This document shows, one piece after another, positions 1 through 9,331 of a stretch of DNA of 64,000 nt (the stretch's first letter is position 1; each line of letters starts with the position of its first letter). The translations under genes and the position numbers were made by a program. Source of the DNA: Halostella limicola (GTDB taxonomy: Archaea; Halobacteriota; Halobacteria; Halobacteriales; Natronoarchaeaceae); NCBI RefSeq assembly GCF_003675875.1, contig NZ_RCDI01000001.1:930001-994000 (forward strand), read 5' to 3'. The notes beneath the pieces are model-generated. The model was not told the DNA's origin, made no database searches, and was given only the letters and a program-made list of their open reading frames with translations.

Positions 1-195
1 TTCGTCCCGCCGGTCGCCGAACTCGTCGAGCAGCGACGCTGGCGGGGCGAGCGCCGGTCGGTTCTCGTCCACCGCGGGCGAGAACCAGCGCGTCGGCCGG
101 CGGACGACCCCCACCAGCGTCGCCCCGTCCGGGAGGTCCGCGAGGTCGTGCTGGAGCGCGGCGACGTACGTGTCGTGGAGCGTTCCGGCGGTCAC
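1..195 (-). CDS. DUF488-family-like protein, N-terminal fragment
   Basis: This minus-strand frame runs off the left edge; about 65 residues are visible. From the GTG at 195 it reads VTAGTLHDTYVAALQ and continues through VGVVRRPTRWF and VDENRPALAPP. That pattern resembles, from memory, haloarchaeal proteins annotated as DUF488 (small proteins of unknown function). The frame stays open upstream of the GTG, so the start is uncertain. Third codon positions are almost all G or C, as expected for coding DNA here. It is divergent from the ferredoxin gene. The function is unknown. Confidence 0.5.
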   Translation of the reverse strand, partial: MTAGTLHDTYVAALQHDLADLPDGATLVGVVRRPTRWFSPAVDENRPALAPPASLLDEFGDRRDE

Positions 196-279
196 GTGCG
201 GGCGTTCGACCGGGACCGTGGTGAACGTTGGGGCGGGGAACCGTAAGCCGAAAGACCGTTCGCCCCCAGTATCACGGTA

Positions 280-621
280 ATGAGCGATCCGGACGAGGTT
301 CTCGCGGCGAGCGACGTCGGCGAGAGCGACGCGCCGCCCGTCGAGGAGAAGCCGTACAAGATCATCTTCGAGGCGAACAAGTGCTTCGGCGCGGGCAAGT
401 GTGCCGAGGTCGCCGACAACTGGGAGATGGACCTCGCGAGCGGGATGGCGAAGCCGAAGTCGTACTTCTTCGACGAGGGCGACCTGGACGAGAACGTCCG
501 GGCCGCGGAGGTCTGCCCGGCGAAGAAAGGCGACGGCTGCATCCACGTGGTCGACCGCCGGACCGACGAGGAGATCGCGCCCGATCCGCACGGCGACGGC
601 ACGCTCTCCGTCGACTGGTGA
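280..621 (+). CDS. Ferredoxin (single Fe-S cluster)
   Basis: A 113-residue acidic protein predicted to be a soluble electron carrier. The cluster-binding cysteines are C35, C41, C79 (followed by Pro) and C87, in the blocks NKCFGAGKC and EVCPAKKGDGC. The usual C-x2-C-x2-C block has Ala where its middle cysteine would be, so a 3Fe-4S cluster, or a 4Fe-4S cluster using a non-standard ligand, is likely. It is neither the plant-type 2Fe-2S haloarchaeal ferredoxin nor a two-cluster type. The next gene begins 1 nt after its stop, so the two are probably co-transcribed. The redox partner is unknown. Confidence 0.85.
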   Translation: MSDPDEVLAASDVGESDAPPVEEKPYKIIFEANKCFGAGKCAEVADNWEMDLASGMAKPKSYFFDEGDLDENVRAAEVCPAKKGDGCIHVVDRRTDEEIAPDPHGDGTLSVDW

Positions 622-622
622 C

Positions 623-1099
623 ATGCCGGCGAGCGAGCGGGGGGACCGCCACGGGCTCGACGACACCCGCGACCACCTGCGCCGGTTGCTGGGGTCGTTC
701 GTCCCCCAGTGGCTGGCCCGCCGCGCGGTCGCCGTCGAAGTGCGGACCGACGCCGACCGCTACGAGGCCGGCGACTCGGTGGAGATGGCGATCGCGTTCA
801 AGAACCGACTACCGGTCCCGGTGACGGTCGATACGCCGGGCAAGCGCCTCTGGGGATGGACGGTCGACGGCGAACTGGAGGCCAGCGACGAACCGCGGAA
901 GCGCAGCACCGACGGCGGGTCGATCTCGTTCTCGCCGCGCGAGCGAAAGGAGATCACCCGGACCTGGGACGGTCGGTTCAAGCGCGTCGACGACCGGACG
1001 CGCTGGGTTCCGGCGGATCCGGGCACGTACGAGATCGCGGCGTTTCTCGCGCTCGACGGGGACCGGCCGTCCGACGCGACGACGATACGGATCGAGTAG
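623..1099 (+). CDS. Small beta-sandwich-like protein (BsuPI-like)
   Basis: A 158-residue protein whose ATG lies 1 nt after the ferredoxin stop codon. Residues about 30-158 alternate short hydrophobic strands with polar turns: a block on the value of being a 'free' ligand (YEAGDSVEMAIAFKNR), a tWDG block after a charged stretch (RTWDGRFKR) and a closing VPADPGTYEIAAFL. This order recalls the BsuPI intracellular proteinase-inhibitor fold, but the match is from pattern memory only. There is no signal peptide or membrane segment. Co-transcription with the ferredoxin is the only functional hint. Confidence 0.6.
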   Translation: MPASERGDRHGLDDTRDHLRRLLGSFVPQWLARRAVAVEVRTDADRYEAGDSVEMAIAFKNRLPVPVTVDTPGKRLWGWTVDGELEASDEPRKRSTDGGSISFSPRERKEITRTWDGRFKRVDDRTRWVPADPGTYEIAAFLALDGDRPSDATTIRIE

Positions 1100-1162
1100 G
1101 TCAGGGACCGCGGATCGCGGTGGCGTCCCCGCCGGAGCACGAGCGGCGCCGCGACCGCGCGG

Positions 1163-2524
1163 TCAGTGGACTCCGTCCAGGTCCTCCTGGTGGAGGTGAC
1201 ACGCGGCGAAGTGCCTGCCGTCGCCGTGCTCCGGCGGGACCTCGTAGGCGGGCTGCTCGCGGGCGCAGATGCTCTCCTCGGCGAACCACTCCCGGAGCAT
1301 GTCGGCGGCCTCCTCCCACTCTCCCTCCCCGACGAGGCCGATCGCTTCGTCGACGACGTCGCCCGCCTGGCCGCGCGGATCGGCGTCGGCGAAGAACCGC
1401 TCGCGGATCTCGGTGGCGCTCGTCGCCTCGAACGTCCGCCGGTCGACCGCCCGCACGAACGCCCGGACGTTGTCCCACTCCGCGGACGAGAGGTCGTAGT
1501 CCGGCGGCGAGATCAGTTCGGGACAGCGCGTCCGGAACCGGCAGCCGCTCGGCGGCTCGATGGGACTGGGCACGTCGCCCTCAAGAACGCCGCGCGTCCC
1601 CCGCTCTCGCGGGTCCGGCACGGGGATCGACGAGAGCAGCGCCCGGGTGTACGGGTGCTGCGGGTTCTCGAACAGCTCCCGCTTCTCCGCGAGCTCGACG
1701 AGCTGGCCGAGGTACATCACGGCGACGCGGTCGCTGATGTGCCTGATGACCGAGAGGTCGTGAGCGATGAACAGGTACGTCAGCCCGAACTCGTCCTGCA
1801 GTTCGTTCATCGTGTTCAGCACCTGGGCCTGGATCGACACGTCGAGCGCGGAGACCGGCTCGTCGCAGACGATCAGGTCCGGGTTGACCGACAGCGCCCG
1901 GGCGAGGTTCACGCGCTGGCGCTGTCCGCCCGAGAAGGCGTGCGGGTAGCGGTTGTAGTGCTGGGGGTCGAGGCCGACCTTCTCCAGGAGCTCCTTGGCG
2001 CGGGCCTCGCGCTCCCCCTCGTCGCCGTACAGGTCGTGGGCCTTCATCGGCTCCTCGACGATGCGGCCGACCTTCATCCGCGGGTCCAGCGAGGACTGCG
2101 GGTCCTGGAAGATCATCTGCATGTGCCGGCGCTGCGAGCGCAGGTCATCGCCGCCCATCTCCGCGAGGTTGCGGCCCTTGAAGTACACGTCGCCGTCGGT
2201 CGGCTTCAGCAGGCGGAGGATGGTCCGCGCGAGCGTGGACTTGCCGCAGCCGGACTCGCCGACCAGCCCCAGCGTCTCGCCCTTCTCGATCTCGAAGGTC
2301 ACGTCCTCGACGGCCCGCACCTGGTCGCGGTCGTACCTGAGCGGGAAGCCGCCGTCGGTGTCGACGGTGAGCCCCTCCAGGAACCCGCTCTCGCTGGTGA
2401 AGTACTTGGTGAGGCCGTCGACCCGCAGGAGCGTCTCGCCGAAGTCGACCTCTTCCTCCCCCTCGGGCATCGTCGTCCCGAGGTCCGGCGCCCCCCGACC
2501 GTCGGGGTCCAGCGCGTCACTCAT
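1163..2524 (-). CDS. dppF: Oligopeptide/dipeptide ABC transporter ATPase, DppF type
   Basis: A 453-residue ATPase, the second nucleotide-binding subunit of the peptide importer. It has Walker A GESGCGKS (89-96), the ABC signature SGGQRQRV (198-205), Walker B LIVCDEP (217-223), and a C-terminal oligopeptide-transporter domain with the [11 protein letters not shown] block. A roughly 100-residue acidic tail follows that block and is longer than in bacterial DppF; there is also an insertion before Walker A (about 43-66). I chose the ATG at 2524 over the one at 2533 because it overlaps the dppD stop by 8 nt and has a GGTGG motif just upstream. It is the last gene of the operon and converges on the gene ending at 1099. 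Confidence 0.93.
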   Translation of the reverse strand: MSDALDPDGRGAPDLGTTMPEGEEEVDFGETLLRVDGLTKYFTSESGFLEGLTVDTDGGFPLRYDRDQVRAVEDVTFEIEKGETLGLVGESGCGKSTLARTILRLLKPTDGDVYFKGRNLAEMGGDDLRSQRRHMQMIFQDPQSSLDPRMKVGRIVEEPMKAHDLYGDEGEREARAKELLEKVGLDPQHYNRYPHAFSGGQRQRVNLARALSVNPDLIVCDEPVSALDVSIQAQVLNTMNELQDEFGLTYLFIAHDLSVIRHISDRVAVMYLGQLVELAEKRELFENPQHPYTRALLSSIPVPDPRERGTRGVLEGDVPSPIEPPSGCRFRTRCPELISPPDYDLSSAEWDNVRAFVRAVDRRTFEATSATEIRERFFADADPRGQAGDVVDEAIGLVGEGEWEEAADMLREWFAEESICAREQPAYEVPPEHGDGRHFAACHLHQEDLDGVH

Positions 2525-3650
2525 CGCCGCCACCCCCGTCGGTCGTCAGTTCGGGGTCGCGCTCCGCCGGCTCACGGTCGCCGAGCGGTTCGCTCCCCCA
2601 GTACCCCGCCCTGAACGTCTCCTCGTGCTTGAGACAGGCGGCGCGGTGCGGGGTTCCCTCCTCGCCGGCGACGACGCGGTTGTCGGGGTGGACCTCGACG
2701 CACACCTCGCGCGCGTCGGGACAGCGCGGGTGGAACCGACACCCGCTCGGCGGGTTGATCGCCTCCGGCATCACCCCCTCGATCGGGTTCAGCTCCTCGA
2801 CCGTCTCGTCCGGCCGCGGGATCGAGTCCAGCAGCGCGTTCGTGTAGGGGTGTTTCGTGTCGTAGAACAGGTCGTCGACGTCGGCCTGCTCTATCACCTC
2901 CCCGAGGTACATCACGTTGACGCGGTCGCAGATCTCCGCGACCACGCCCATGTCGTGAGTGACCCAGATGAAGCTCGTCCCGTACTTCGCCTGCAGGTCC
3001 TCGACGAGGTCGAGGATCTGCCCCTCGACGGTGACGTCGAGCGCGGTCGTCGGCTCGTCCGCGATGATGAGGCTCGGCTCGCAGGCGAGCGCCATCGCGA
3101 TGAGCACGCGCTGGCGCATCCCGCCGGAGAACTGGTGCGGGTACTCGTCGTACCGGGCCTTCGGTTCGGGAATGCCCACCTCCCGGAGCATGTCGATCGC
3201 TTCCCGCTTCGCCTCCTTCTCGCCGAGTTCGCGGTTGATCTCGATGAACTCGCGCAGCTGGCCGCCGACGGTGAACACCGGGTTCAGGCTCTCCATCGGG
3301 TCCTGGAAGATGATCGCTATCTCCCGGCCCCGGATCCGCCGACGCATCTCCTGGTTCGAGAGCATCTCGTCGCGCTCCCGGAGCTCGCCCTCCGGACCCT
3401 CCTCGAAGCCGACGAGCGTCTCGCCTTTGAACCTGACCTCGCCGCCGACGATCTCGCCGGGCTCCTCGACGAGGCGGAGGATCGAACTCGCCGCGACGCT
3501 TTTGCCGGCGCCGGACTCGCCGACGATGCCGACGATCTCGCCCTCCTCGACGGTGAAGGAGACGCCGTCGACGGCGCGGACGGTCCCCTCCGCCGTGAAG
3601 AACTGCGTCTTCAGGTCGCGCACCTCCAGCAGTGGTTCGTCGGCGCTCAT
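2517..3650 (-). CDS. dppD: Oligopeptide/dipeptide ABC transporter ATPase, DppD type
   Basis: A 377-residue ATPase that pairs with DppF on the cytoplasmic face of the DppBC channel. Walker A GESGAGKS is at 44-51, the signature reads FSGGMRQRV, Walker B is [13 protein letters not shown], and the C-terminal domain has [11 protein letters not shown]. The ATG at 3650 overlaps the last base of the dppC stop codon (TGATG arrangement), which suggests translational coupling. The first ATG of a longer open frame near 4355 lies inside dppC and is not used. Confidence 0.94.
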   Translation of the reverse strand: MSADEPLLEVRDLKTQFFTAEGTVRAVDGVSFTVEEGEIVGIVGESGAGKSVAASSILRLVEEPGEIVGGEVRFKGETLVGFEEGPEGELRERDEMLSNQEMRRRIRGREIAIIFQDPMESLNPVFTVGGQLREFIEINRELGEKEAKREAIDMLREVGIPEPKARYDEYPHQFSGGMRQRVLIAMALACEPSLIIADEPTTALDVTVEGQILDLVEDLQAKYGTSFIWVTHDMGVVAEICDRVNVMYLGEVIEQADVDDLFYDTKHPYTNALLDSIPRPDETVEELNPIEGVMPEAINPPSGCRFHPRCPDAREVCVEVHPDNRVVAGEEGTPHRAACLKHEETFRAGYWGSEPLGDREPAERDPELTTDGGGGDE

Positions 3651-4684
3651 CAGTTGTTCACCCTCGGGTCGAGCGCGTCTCGCAGGCCGTCGCCGAGCAG
3701 GTTGAACCCGACGACGGTGATCAGGATCGCGATCCCCGGCCACACGCTGAACCAGGGGTTCGGCAGCATGTACCCCCGCGAGTTCGAGAGCATCTGCCCC
3801 CACGACGGTTTGGGCGGTTGGACGCCGTAGCCCAGGAACGAGAGCCCAGCGACGATGAGGATGCTCACGCCGATCTGCAGGGTCGCCTGGACGAGCACCG
3901 GTGCGAAGCTGTTCGGGATGACGTGCCGGAGGATGATGTTCCGGTCGCGGACGCCCGCGGCGCGGGCCGCCTCGATGTAGTCCTCCTCGCGGACGCTGAC
4001 GACGCGCGACCGGATGAGCCGCGAGAACACCGGGATCGTCGTGATCCCGACGCCGACCATCGCGTACGTCAGGTCGCGGCCGAACGCGGCCATGAACGCG
4101 ATGACGAGGACGAGAAACGGGATGGCGTACAGCGTCTCGACGCCGCGCATCAGCGCGTCGTCGATCCACCCGCCGTAGTAGCCCGCGACGGCCCCGACGA
4201 GCGTCCCGCCGACCATGCCGATCACGGTCGAGATGAACCCGACCTGGATCGCGATCCGGGTGCCGTAGAACAGGCGCACGAGGATGTCCCGGCCGCGGTG
4301 GTCGGTGCCGAGCGGGTGCTCCCACGTCCCCGTCCCGAACGTGTTCTCCATCCACGCCGGCGGGAGCAAGGCCTGCACGTTCGACGGGTCGTTCTCCGGA
4401 TGCATCCAGTAGGTCCTCGCGAACCAGTACTGTTCGACCCCGAGATTGGCGAAAAACGAGTACTCCGCGAGGTAGTTGAAGACGACGGCGTCGACGTACG
4501 CGAACACCGCGATGACGGTCATCAGCGAGATGATCGCCAGCCCCGCGAGCGCCGTCGGGTCGCGCCGGATCTGGAAGAGCGTGTAGCTGATGCCGACGCG
4601 CGACTCGATCTCTTCTTCCTCGACGCCGCCCTCGCCGCGCCCCGAGGAGAGCATTTCGTCCGATTGCGTGTCACTCGTTGCCAT
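3650..4684 (-). CDS. dppC: Oligopeptide/dipeptide ABC transporter permease, DppC type
   Basis: A 344-residue inner-membrane permease. After an N-terminal charged tail (about 45 residues) comes the first membrane helix (LAGLAIISLMTVIAVFAY). A large external loop follows, unusually long for DppC (about 70-130), and then the BPD_transp_1 core with the EAA-type loop EEDYIEAARAAGVRDRNI. The start codon is 1 nt downstream of the dppB stop. The C-terminus ends DALDPRVNN, the typical DppC ending. It forms the translocation channel with DppB. Confidence 0.93.
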   Translation of the reverse strand: MATSDTQSDEMLSSGRGEGGVEEEEIESRVGISYTLFQIRRDPTALAGLAIISLMTVIAVFAYVDAVVFNYLAEYSFFANLGVEQYWFARTYWMHPENDPSNVQALLPPAWMENTFGTGTWEHPLGTDHRGRDILVRLFYGTRIAIQVGFISTVIGMVGGTLVGAVAGYYGGWIDDALMRGVETLYAIPFLVLVIAFMAAFGRDLTYAMVGVGITTIPVFSRLIRSRVVSVREEDYIEAARAAGVRDRNIILRHVIPNSFAPVLVQATLQIGVSILIVAGLSFLGYGVQPPKPSWGQMLSNSRGYMLPNPWFSVWPGIAILITVVGFNLLGDGLRDALDPRVNN

Positions 4685-4685
4685 G

Positions 4686-5684
4686 TTACTCTCGTTCTCC
4701 GTAGGTAACTCTCGGGTCGATGTAGGCGTAGGACAGGTCAGTCAGGATCACGCCGATCACGAAGGTGAACCCGAAGAACAGGGTCGTGCCCATCACGAGT
4801 TCGTAGTCCTGGTTGTTGATCGCCGTGATGATCAGTCGCCCCATCCCGTTGATACTGAACACCGTCTCCGTCAGCACCGCACCGCCGAGCGCGGACGTCA
4901 ACTGGAGGCCGACGACCGTGATAACCGGAAGCTGTGCGTTGCGGAACGCGTGCTTCCGCAGGATCGTCGTCTCGCCGACGCCGTAGGCGCGGGCGAGTTT
5001 GACGTACTCCTCGTTCAGCACCTCAAGCATGGCCGATCGCTCGATGCGCGTCACCGCCGCCATCTGCAGCGTCCCCAGCGTGATCGTCGGCATGAGCAGG
5101 TGCTCGCCCGCGGTCACCAGCACGTCCCACTGACTGCTCGCCCCCGCGACGCTCGCCGGGTCGGCCCACGGCATGACCAGGTTCGTCGCCGGGAGCAGGT
5201 TCAGGTGGAACGAGAAGACGATGATCAGCAGCAGGCCGATCCAGAACGACGGCGTGCTGACGCCGATCAGGGCAACGACCCGCGAGACGTGGTCGGTCGG
5301 CTGGTTGCGCCGCTTCGCCGAGATGACGCCGAGCGGGATCGCCGTCGCGAGCGCGAACGTGAAACTCGATACGAGCAACAGCAGCGTCACCGGTATCCGC
5401 TCCGCGATCTTCTCGGTGACCGGGACGTTGTAGTAGAGGCTCCGACCGAGGTCGCCCTGGAGCACGTCCGCGACGTAGTTGAGGTATCTGATGTACAGCG
5501 GCCTGTCGAGTCCGTACTTCGCCCGGACCGCAGCGGCCTGCTCCGCGCTCGGCGACGGGCCGAGCATGATACTCACTGGGTCACCCGGGATCGCGTTGGT
5601 CAGCAGGAAGGTGATGGTGACGATGCCGAGCATCACCGGGATGGCCTGCAGTAGTCGCCGGATCGTGTAGCTTAGCATTCCCAC
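4686..5684 (-). CDS. dppB: Oligopeptide/dipeptide ABC transporter permease, DppB type
   Basis: A 332-residue permease beginning with the typical helix YTIRRLLQAIPVMLGIVTITF. It has six predicted membrane segments, the EAA loop VLNEEYVKLARAYGVGE, and the ending YAYIDPRVTYGE typical of DppB. I prefer the GTG at 5684 over the ATG two codons later because an eight-base Shine-Dalgarno sequence, GGAGGTGA (5699-5692), lies 7 nt before the GTG. Strong internal SD sites are notable in a genome where first genes look leaderless. It pairs with DppC. Confidence 0.93.
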   Translation of the reverse strand: MGMLSYTIRRLLQAIPVMLGIVTITFLLTNAIPGDPVSIMLGPSPSAEQAAAVRAKYGLDRPLYIRYLNYVADVLQGDLGRSLYYNVPVTEKIAERIPVTLLLLVSSFTFALATAIPLGVISAKRRNQPTDHVSRVVALIGVSTPSFWIGLLLIIVFSFHLNLLPATNLVMPWADPASVAGASSQWDVLVTAGEHLLMPTITLGTLQMAAVTRIERSAMLEVLNEEYVKLARAYGVGETTILRKHAFRNAQLPVITVVGLQLTSALGGAVLTETVFSINGMGRLIITAINNQDYELVMGTTLFFGFTFVIGVILTDLSYAYIDPRVTYGERE

Positions 5685-5729
5685 GGGAGAGTCACCTCCG
5701 CTCGTGCCCGAAACGGAAGGGGGTCGGCG

Positions 5730-7325
5730 TCACTGATCGATGGAGACGTTGTTCCAGTCACTGACCAGACTGAAACTGTTGATCGGATGCGCTGCGAAGT
5801 CGTTGACGTACTCCCTGACGCCGAAGCTGTTCTTCAGGTTGTACGACGGGAGGTGCGCCCGGTCCTGCAGCATCGTGGTTATCGCCTCCTGATACAGCTG
5901 CTGGCGCGTCTCCCGGTCGGTGGTACGTCGGGCCTCGACGATCTGGTCGCTGATCTCGTTGTAGTACGTCCCGTCCGTGACGCCGTGGGACTCCTCGGCG
6001 AAGAAGTAGTACGTGTAGTCGTCGGGGTCGATCGCCGCCGACCACCCGAGCGTGTACATGTTGTAGTCGTCGGGGTCGCCGCTCACGTACTGGTCGAGGA
6101 ACGCCCCCCAGTCCAGCCGCTGGACGTTGGCGCTATAGCCGGCCTCCTCGATGCCGTTGGCGACCGTGATGCCGAGCTGTTCGCGCTTGTCGTCCGGCGG
6201 GACGATGATGCGCGCGGTCCAGTCGTCGGGGACGTTGTCGTTCCCGTCGAGTAGCTCCTTGGCCTGGTCGATGTCCTTGTCGTTCGGGATGTTCTGCCAC
6301 TCCTCCAGCGGCATGTTCCAGTTCTCCGCGACGCGCTGGGGGAGGGGACTGTACTGACGCACTCCGGTCGGCTCAACGAAGTTCTCCACCGCCTGGTCCA
6401 TCGAGAAGGTGTAGTCGATCGCCTCGCGGACCTCGGGATCCGTCGTGGGCCCCTCCTTACAGTTGAACGCGAGGTAGAAGTACCCCATCGCGTTCGTCTC
6501 CTCGATGGAGACGTTGTCCTCGCCTTCGACCTGATCCCAGAGCTTCGGCGGTATCTCCTCGATGACGTCGTTCTCGCCGGTGGTGATGCTCGTCACGCGC
6601 GTCGTCGGCTCCTCGACGGGGACGAACTCCACCTGTTCGAGGTTCGGTTGCGGGTCGCCCCAGAAGTCGCCCCAGCGCGTGATCCGCGCGAAGTCGCCCT
6701 CCTGCCAGTCGTCGAACTCGAACGGGCCGGACCCGACCGGGTTCTGGTTGAACGCCTCCGGGTCCTCCTCGCGGACGCTCTTCGGCACGACGTACCACGT
6801 GAGCACCTGCTTGAACGGGCCGAACGGGTACTTGAGGTTGAACCGGGCCGTCCGCTCATCGACGACCTCGACGTTCTCGATCATGTTCAGCTCGGCCGCG
6901 TTCTCCGTCTCCTCCTTGACGGGCGCTTCGAAGGAGTACTTCACGTCCTCGGCGGTGACCGAGTCGCCGTTCTGGAACGTCGCGTTTTCGTCGATCTCGA
7001 CCGTCCACTGCGTCCCGTCGTCGTTCTGCTGCGGCTCGCCGGCCGCGATCTCCGGTTTGATGTCCGTCCCCTCCTGATTGTACGTGTACAGCCCCTGTAC
7101 CACTTGGCTCGTGACCTGATCGGAGGGGACGTCGTTGAGGACGATCGGGTCGAACTCGATAGGCGATTTTACCTGCGCCATCGTCAGCTGATTGCCGTTG
7201 CCGCCACCGCCGCCACCGCCGGCGCCGCCGTCGCCGGAACAACCGGCGAGACCGATTACCCCTGCGGCACCGAGGGCTTCGAGGTACCGTCGTCGGCTAA
7301 GTCCCGTAATATCTCGTTCTGTCAT
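5730..7325 (-). CDS. dppA: Peptide ABC transporter substrate-binding lipoprotein, DppA/OppA type
   Basis: A 531-residue extracellular solute-binding protein of the SBP_bac_5 family. It starts with a Tat signal (SRRRYLEALG, Arg 11-13) and a lipobox ending at C29 (IGLAGC), followed by a glycine-rich linker, so it should be Tat-exported and lipid-anchored. The family core includes the block NPVGSGPFEFDDWQEGDF. The C-terminal lobe reads IDQAKELLDG and the ending is VSDWNNVSIDQ. It is the first gene of the dpp operon; B, C, D and F follow in order. The substrate is probably a peptide, but the same family also binds nickel, sugars or haem, so the ligand is inferred. Confidence 0.93.
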   Translation of the reverse strand: MTERDITGLSRRRYLEALGAAGVIGLAGCSGDGGAGGGGGGGNGNQLTMAQVKSPIEFDPIVLNDVPSDQVTSQVVQGLYTYNQEGTDIKPEIAAGEPQQNDDGTQWTVEIDENATFQNGDSVTAEDVKYSFEAPVKEETENAAELNMIENVEVVDERTARFNLKYPFGPFKQVLTWYVVPKSVREEDPEAFNQNPVGSGPFEFDDWQEGDFARITRWGDFWGDPQPNLEQVEFVPVEEPTTRVTSITTGENDVIEEIPPKLWDQVEGEDNVSIEETNAMGYFYLAFNCKEGPTTDPEVREAIDYTFSMDQAVENFVEPTGVRQYSPLPQRVAENWNMPLEEWQNIPNDKDIDQAKELLDGNDNVPDDWTARIIVPPDDKREQLGITVANGIEEAGYSANVQRLDWGAFLDQYVSGDPDDYNMYTLGWSAAIDPDDYTYYFFAEESHGVTDGTYYNEISDQIVEARRTTDRETRQQLYQEAITTMLQDRAHLPSYNLKNSFGVREYVNDFAAHPINSFSLVSDWNNVSIDQ

Positions 7326-7371
7326 GTGTTAAACCCCACCCAGGGATGCCTTCTCGTATGATGCAACCATC

Positions 7372-7384
7372 TAAAAGTATAACG
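7372..7384 (-). promoter_or_regulatory. TATA box of the dpp operon
   Basis: On the minus strand the region reads CGTTATACTTTTA, a good archaeal TATA element. Transcription should begin near 7350 and leave a leader of about 25 nt before dppA. The surrounding 7326-7546 stretch is AT-richer than the genes and holds no other reading frame that I can support. An 8-bp palindrome, GTAATTAC, sits at 7415-7422 upstream of the TATA box. Confidence 0.6.
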
Positions 7385-7546
7385 ATTTTAGATTAGGATT
7401 ACGTCGATTAGGTGGTAATTACTTCCGAAATACGATCCATCGGTGAACATTCTTGCACATACGTTAGACTCAAACGCCGCGCCGGAGCGCGGATCGCACG
7501 CCCGGACCGTAAACAACTTCACTGCAGACGGGAAGAGTACGACTGC

Positions 7547-7631
7547 GCGAGGGTGGCTGAGCTAGGCCAAAGGCGGCGGGCTTAAGACCCGCTCCCGTAG
7601 GGGTTCATGCGTTCGAATCGCATCCCTCGCA
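7547..7631 (+). tRNA. tRNA-Leu (anticodon UAA)
   Basis: An 85-nt class II tRNA. The acceptor stem pairs GCGAGGG (7547-7553) with CCCTCGC (7624-7630), followed by discriminator A. The anticodon loop CTTAAGA (7581-7587) gives anticodon UAA. A long variable arm (CTCCCGTAGGGG) and a T-loop GTTCGAAT are present; CCA is not encoded and no intron is seen. It is isolated between the dpp promoter and a methyltransferase gene. Confidence 0.95.
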
Positions 7632-7792
7632 CTTCTCTCGGCGCCGACTACCGCCGTAGCCGCCGCGTTAGCGTCTCGCTCGCCACGTAACCGTGTGTCC
7701 GAGGCGGTCGACGCCGCGCGTTCGGGATCCGTGCGATTGGTACGCAGAGTCGTCACAGACTTATGACGAATGCGGTGTGTTACGCAACCTGT

Positions 7793-8509
7793 ATGTCCGA
7801 CCCATTCGGCCGTGCGGTCCGCGACCACGAGCGCGGCGACCGGACGGAACCGCTGGTTCAGTGCGACGGCGAGGAGCGGCGAGGGCACCCGATCGAGGAG
7901 TTCTACTTCGGAGCGTTCGACCCGGACCGCGCGGACCACGCGTGGGTAGCCGACCGGCTCGACGGCCCGCTGCTGGATATGGGCGCGGGGGCGGGCCGCG
8001 ACGCGCTGTTCTTCCAGGAGCGGTTCGAGACGGTGGCGATCGAGGTGAGCGACCATCTCGTCGAGACGATGGAGCGCCGCGGCGTCGAGGACGCCCGGCG
8101 CGGCGATATGTTCGCTCTCTGCGAGTCGTTCGACCGCGACCGGTTTCGGTCGGCGCTCGCGTACGGCACGCAACTGGGGCTTGCGGGGTCGATGCGGGGG
8201 CTCCGCGAGTTCCTCGGGGACCTGGCGCACGTGACGACGCCGGACGCCACCGCCGTCGTCGACTGCTACGACCCCGATCGACCGGCTGCACGGGAACTGC
8301 TGGGCTTTCGCGACGACCCGACGCCCGGCCTCGCACACCGCGCGATGTGGTTCGAGTACGGGGACGAGACGGGCGCCGTTCTGCTGTTCCGGCTGTTCTC
8401 GCCCGACAGACTGCGCGAGGCGGCGGCCGGCACCGGGTGGACCGTCGAGGAGGTGCGCTACGGCGACGAGGAGTCGAGTCACTACGCGGCGGCGCTAGCG
8501 AAGCAGTAG
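7793..8509 (+). CDS. Class I SAM-dependent methyltransferase
   Basis: A 238-residue soluble protein with SAM-binding motif I LLDMGAGAGRDALFF (about 60-74), an acidic strand-2 end (TVAIEVSDHLVE) and a family-like C-terminal half. I chose the ATG at 7793, because a TATA-like CTTATGAC lies about 27-33 nt before it (7760-7767), consistent with leaderless expression; an in-frame ATG at 7763 would fall within that element. The substrate cannot be deduced. The following gene starts 32 nt downstream on the same strand. Confidence 0.8.
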   Translation: MSDPFGRAVRDHERGDRTEPLVQCDGEERRGHPIEEFYFGAFDPDRADHAWVADRLDGPLLDMGAGAGRDALFFQERFETVAIEVSDHLVETMERRGVEDARRGDMFALCESFDRDRFRSALAYGTQLGLAGSMRGLREFLGDLAHVTTPDATAVVDCYDPDRPAARELLGFRDDPTPGLAHRAMWFEYGDETGAVLLFRLFSPDRLREAAAGTGWTVEEVRYGDEESSHYAAALAKQ

Positions 8510-8541
8510 GAACTTCCGGCGCGAGCGCGTACTCGCGGGCG

Positions 8542-9084
8542 ATGACTGACGAGGACACCGACGCGGCGCGCGACGCGCTCGCGGCCCACGGCGCGTTCGA
8601 ACCGCGCGAGGACGACTTCGCCTGCACGACGACCCCGTTCGACGCGGTCGTCGACGTCGATCCCGCCGAGGGGCCGCGCGACGGCGAGTTCGTCGTCTCC
8701 GTCTCGATGCCGACGCTCTCGGCCGCCGTCGAGAGCGAGGACGTCGCCGACGTCGTCGAGGACGGCTGGTACGAGACGCTGGAACTCCGCCTGGAGGACG
8801 CGTTCGACGTCGCCCAGACCACGACGACCGAGCCGGTCGACGTCGGACGCGACGGCGACGAGGTCCGCGTCGAACTGACCTTCACCGCGTGGGACGCCGA
8901 ACAGGGCGTCGACGACGCGAAGGCCCTGATCGACTTCGTCGAGGGGACCTACGTCCAGGGGATAATCCCCGGCTACGACTACGGCGACCCGGTAGCACAG
9001 CTCCGGCAGGCCGCCCGCCAGCGCGGCGAGCGCGCCGCCGAGGACGACGACTCGACCGGCGGACGCGGCGGAACGCCGCTGTAG
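8542..9084 (+). CDS. Conserved haloarchaeal protein, probably DUF5813
   Basis: A 180-residue very acidic protein without signal or membrane segments. It opens MTDEDTDAARDALAAHGAFE and contains FVVSVSMPTLSAAVE and DGWYETLELRLEDAF, which I associate from memory with the haloarchaea-restricted DUF5813 family. The last 30 residues are low-complexity and hydrophilic. It lies 32 nt after the methyltransferase and converges on the small Lrp-like gene. The function is unknown. Confidence 0.7.
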   Translation: MTDEDTDAARDALAAHGAFEPREDDFACTTTPFDAVVDVDPAEGPRDGEFVVSVSMPTLSAAVESEDVADVVEDGWYETLELRLEDAFDVAQTTTTEPVDVGRDGDEVRVELTFTAWDAEQGVDDAKALIDFVEGTYVQGIIPGYDYGDPVAQLRQAARQRGERAAEDDDSTGGRGGTPL

Positions 9085-9099
9085 CGGGAAAAGAAGGCC

Positions 9100-9330
9100 T
9101 CAGTCCATCGCGATGTAGGTCTGGGTGTCCTCGACCCCCTCCGTCGCCTGGATCTCCGTCGCGGCGATCCCCTTCACCTCGGCGGGGGAGTCGACGCTAA
9201 CCTTGGCGATCAGGTCCACGTCCCCGGCGACGATGTGGGCCGATTGGACACCCTCGATGCTCTCGATGTCGTCTTGCAGACGGTCCGCCTCGCCCGTGTT
9301 CGCTTTGACCATGATGTACGCTGTGACCAT
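9100..9330 (-). CDS. Stand-alone Lrp/AsnC ligand-binding (RAM) domain protein, copy 1
   Basis: A 76-residue protein consisting only of the Lrp/AsnC effector-binding fold (MVTAYIMVKANTGEAD ... GVQSAHIVAGDVDLIAKV ... TQTYIAMD), with no helix-turn-helix. The ATG at 9330 follows the trkA stop by 1 nt and gives exactly the same length as the paralogue at 10109. A GTG nine bases upstream would also work. Proteins of this type can modulate partners by binding small molecules. The tight linkage to trkA suggests a role in regulating potassium uptake, but that is inference. Confidence 0.85.
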   Translation of the reverse strand: MVTAYIMVKANTGEADRLQDDIESIEGVQSAHIVAGDVDLIAKVSVDSPAEVKGIAATEIQATEGVEDTQTYIAMD

Positions 9331-9331
9331 C

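Noticed and set aside
7415-7422. GTAATTAC palindrome upstream of the dpp promoter
   Set aside because: An 8-bp palindrome in an AT-rich stretch is not rare, and nothing else supports it as an operator.
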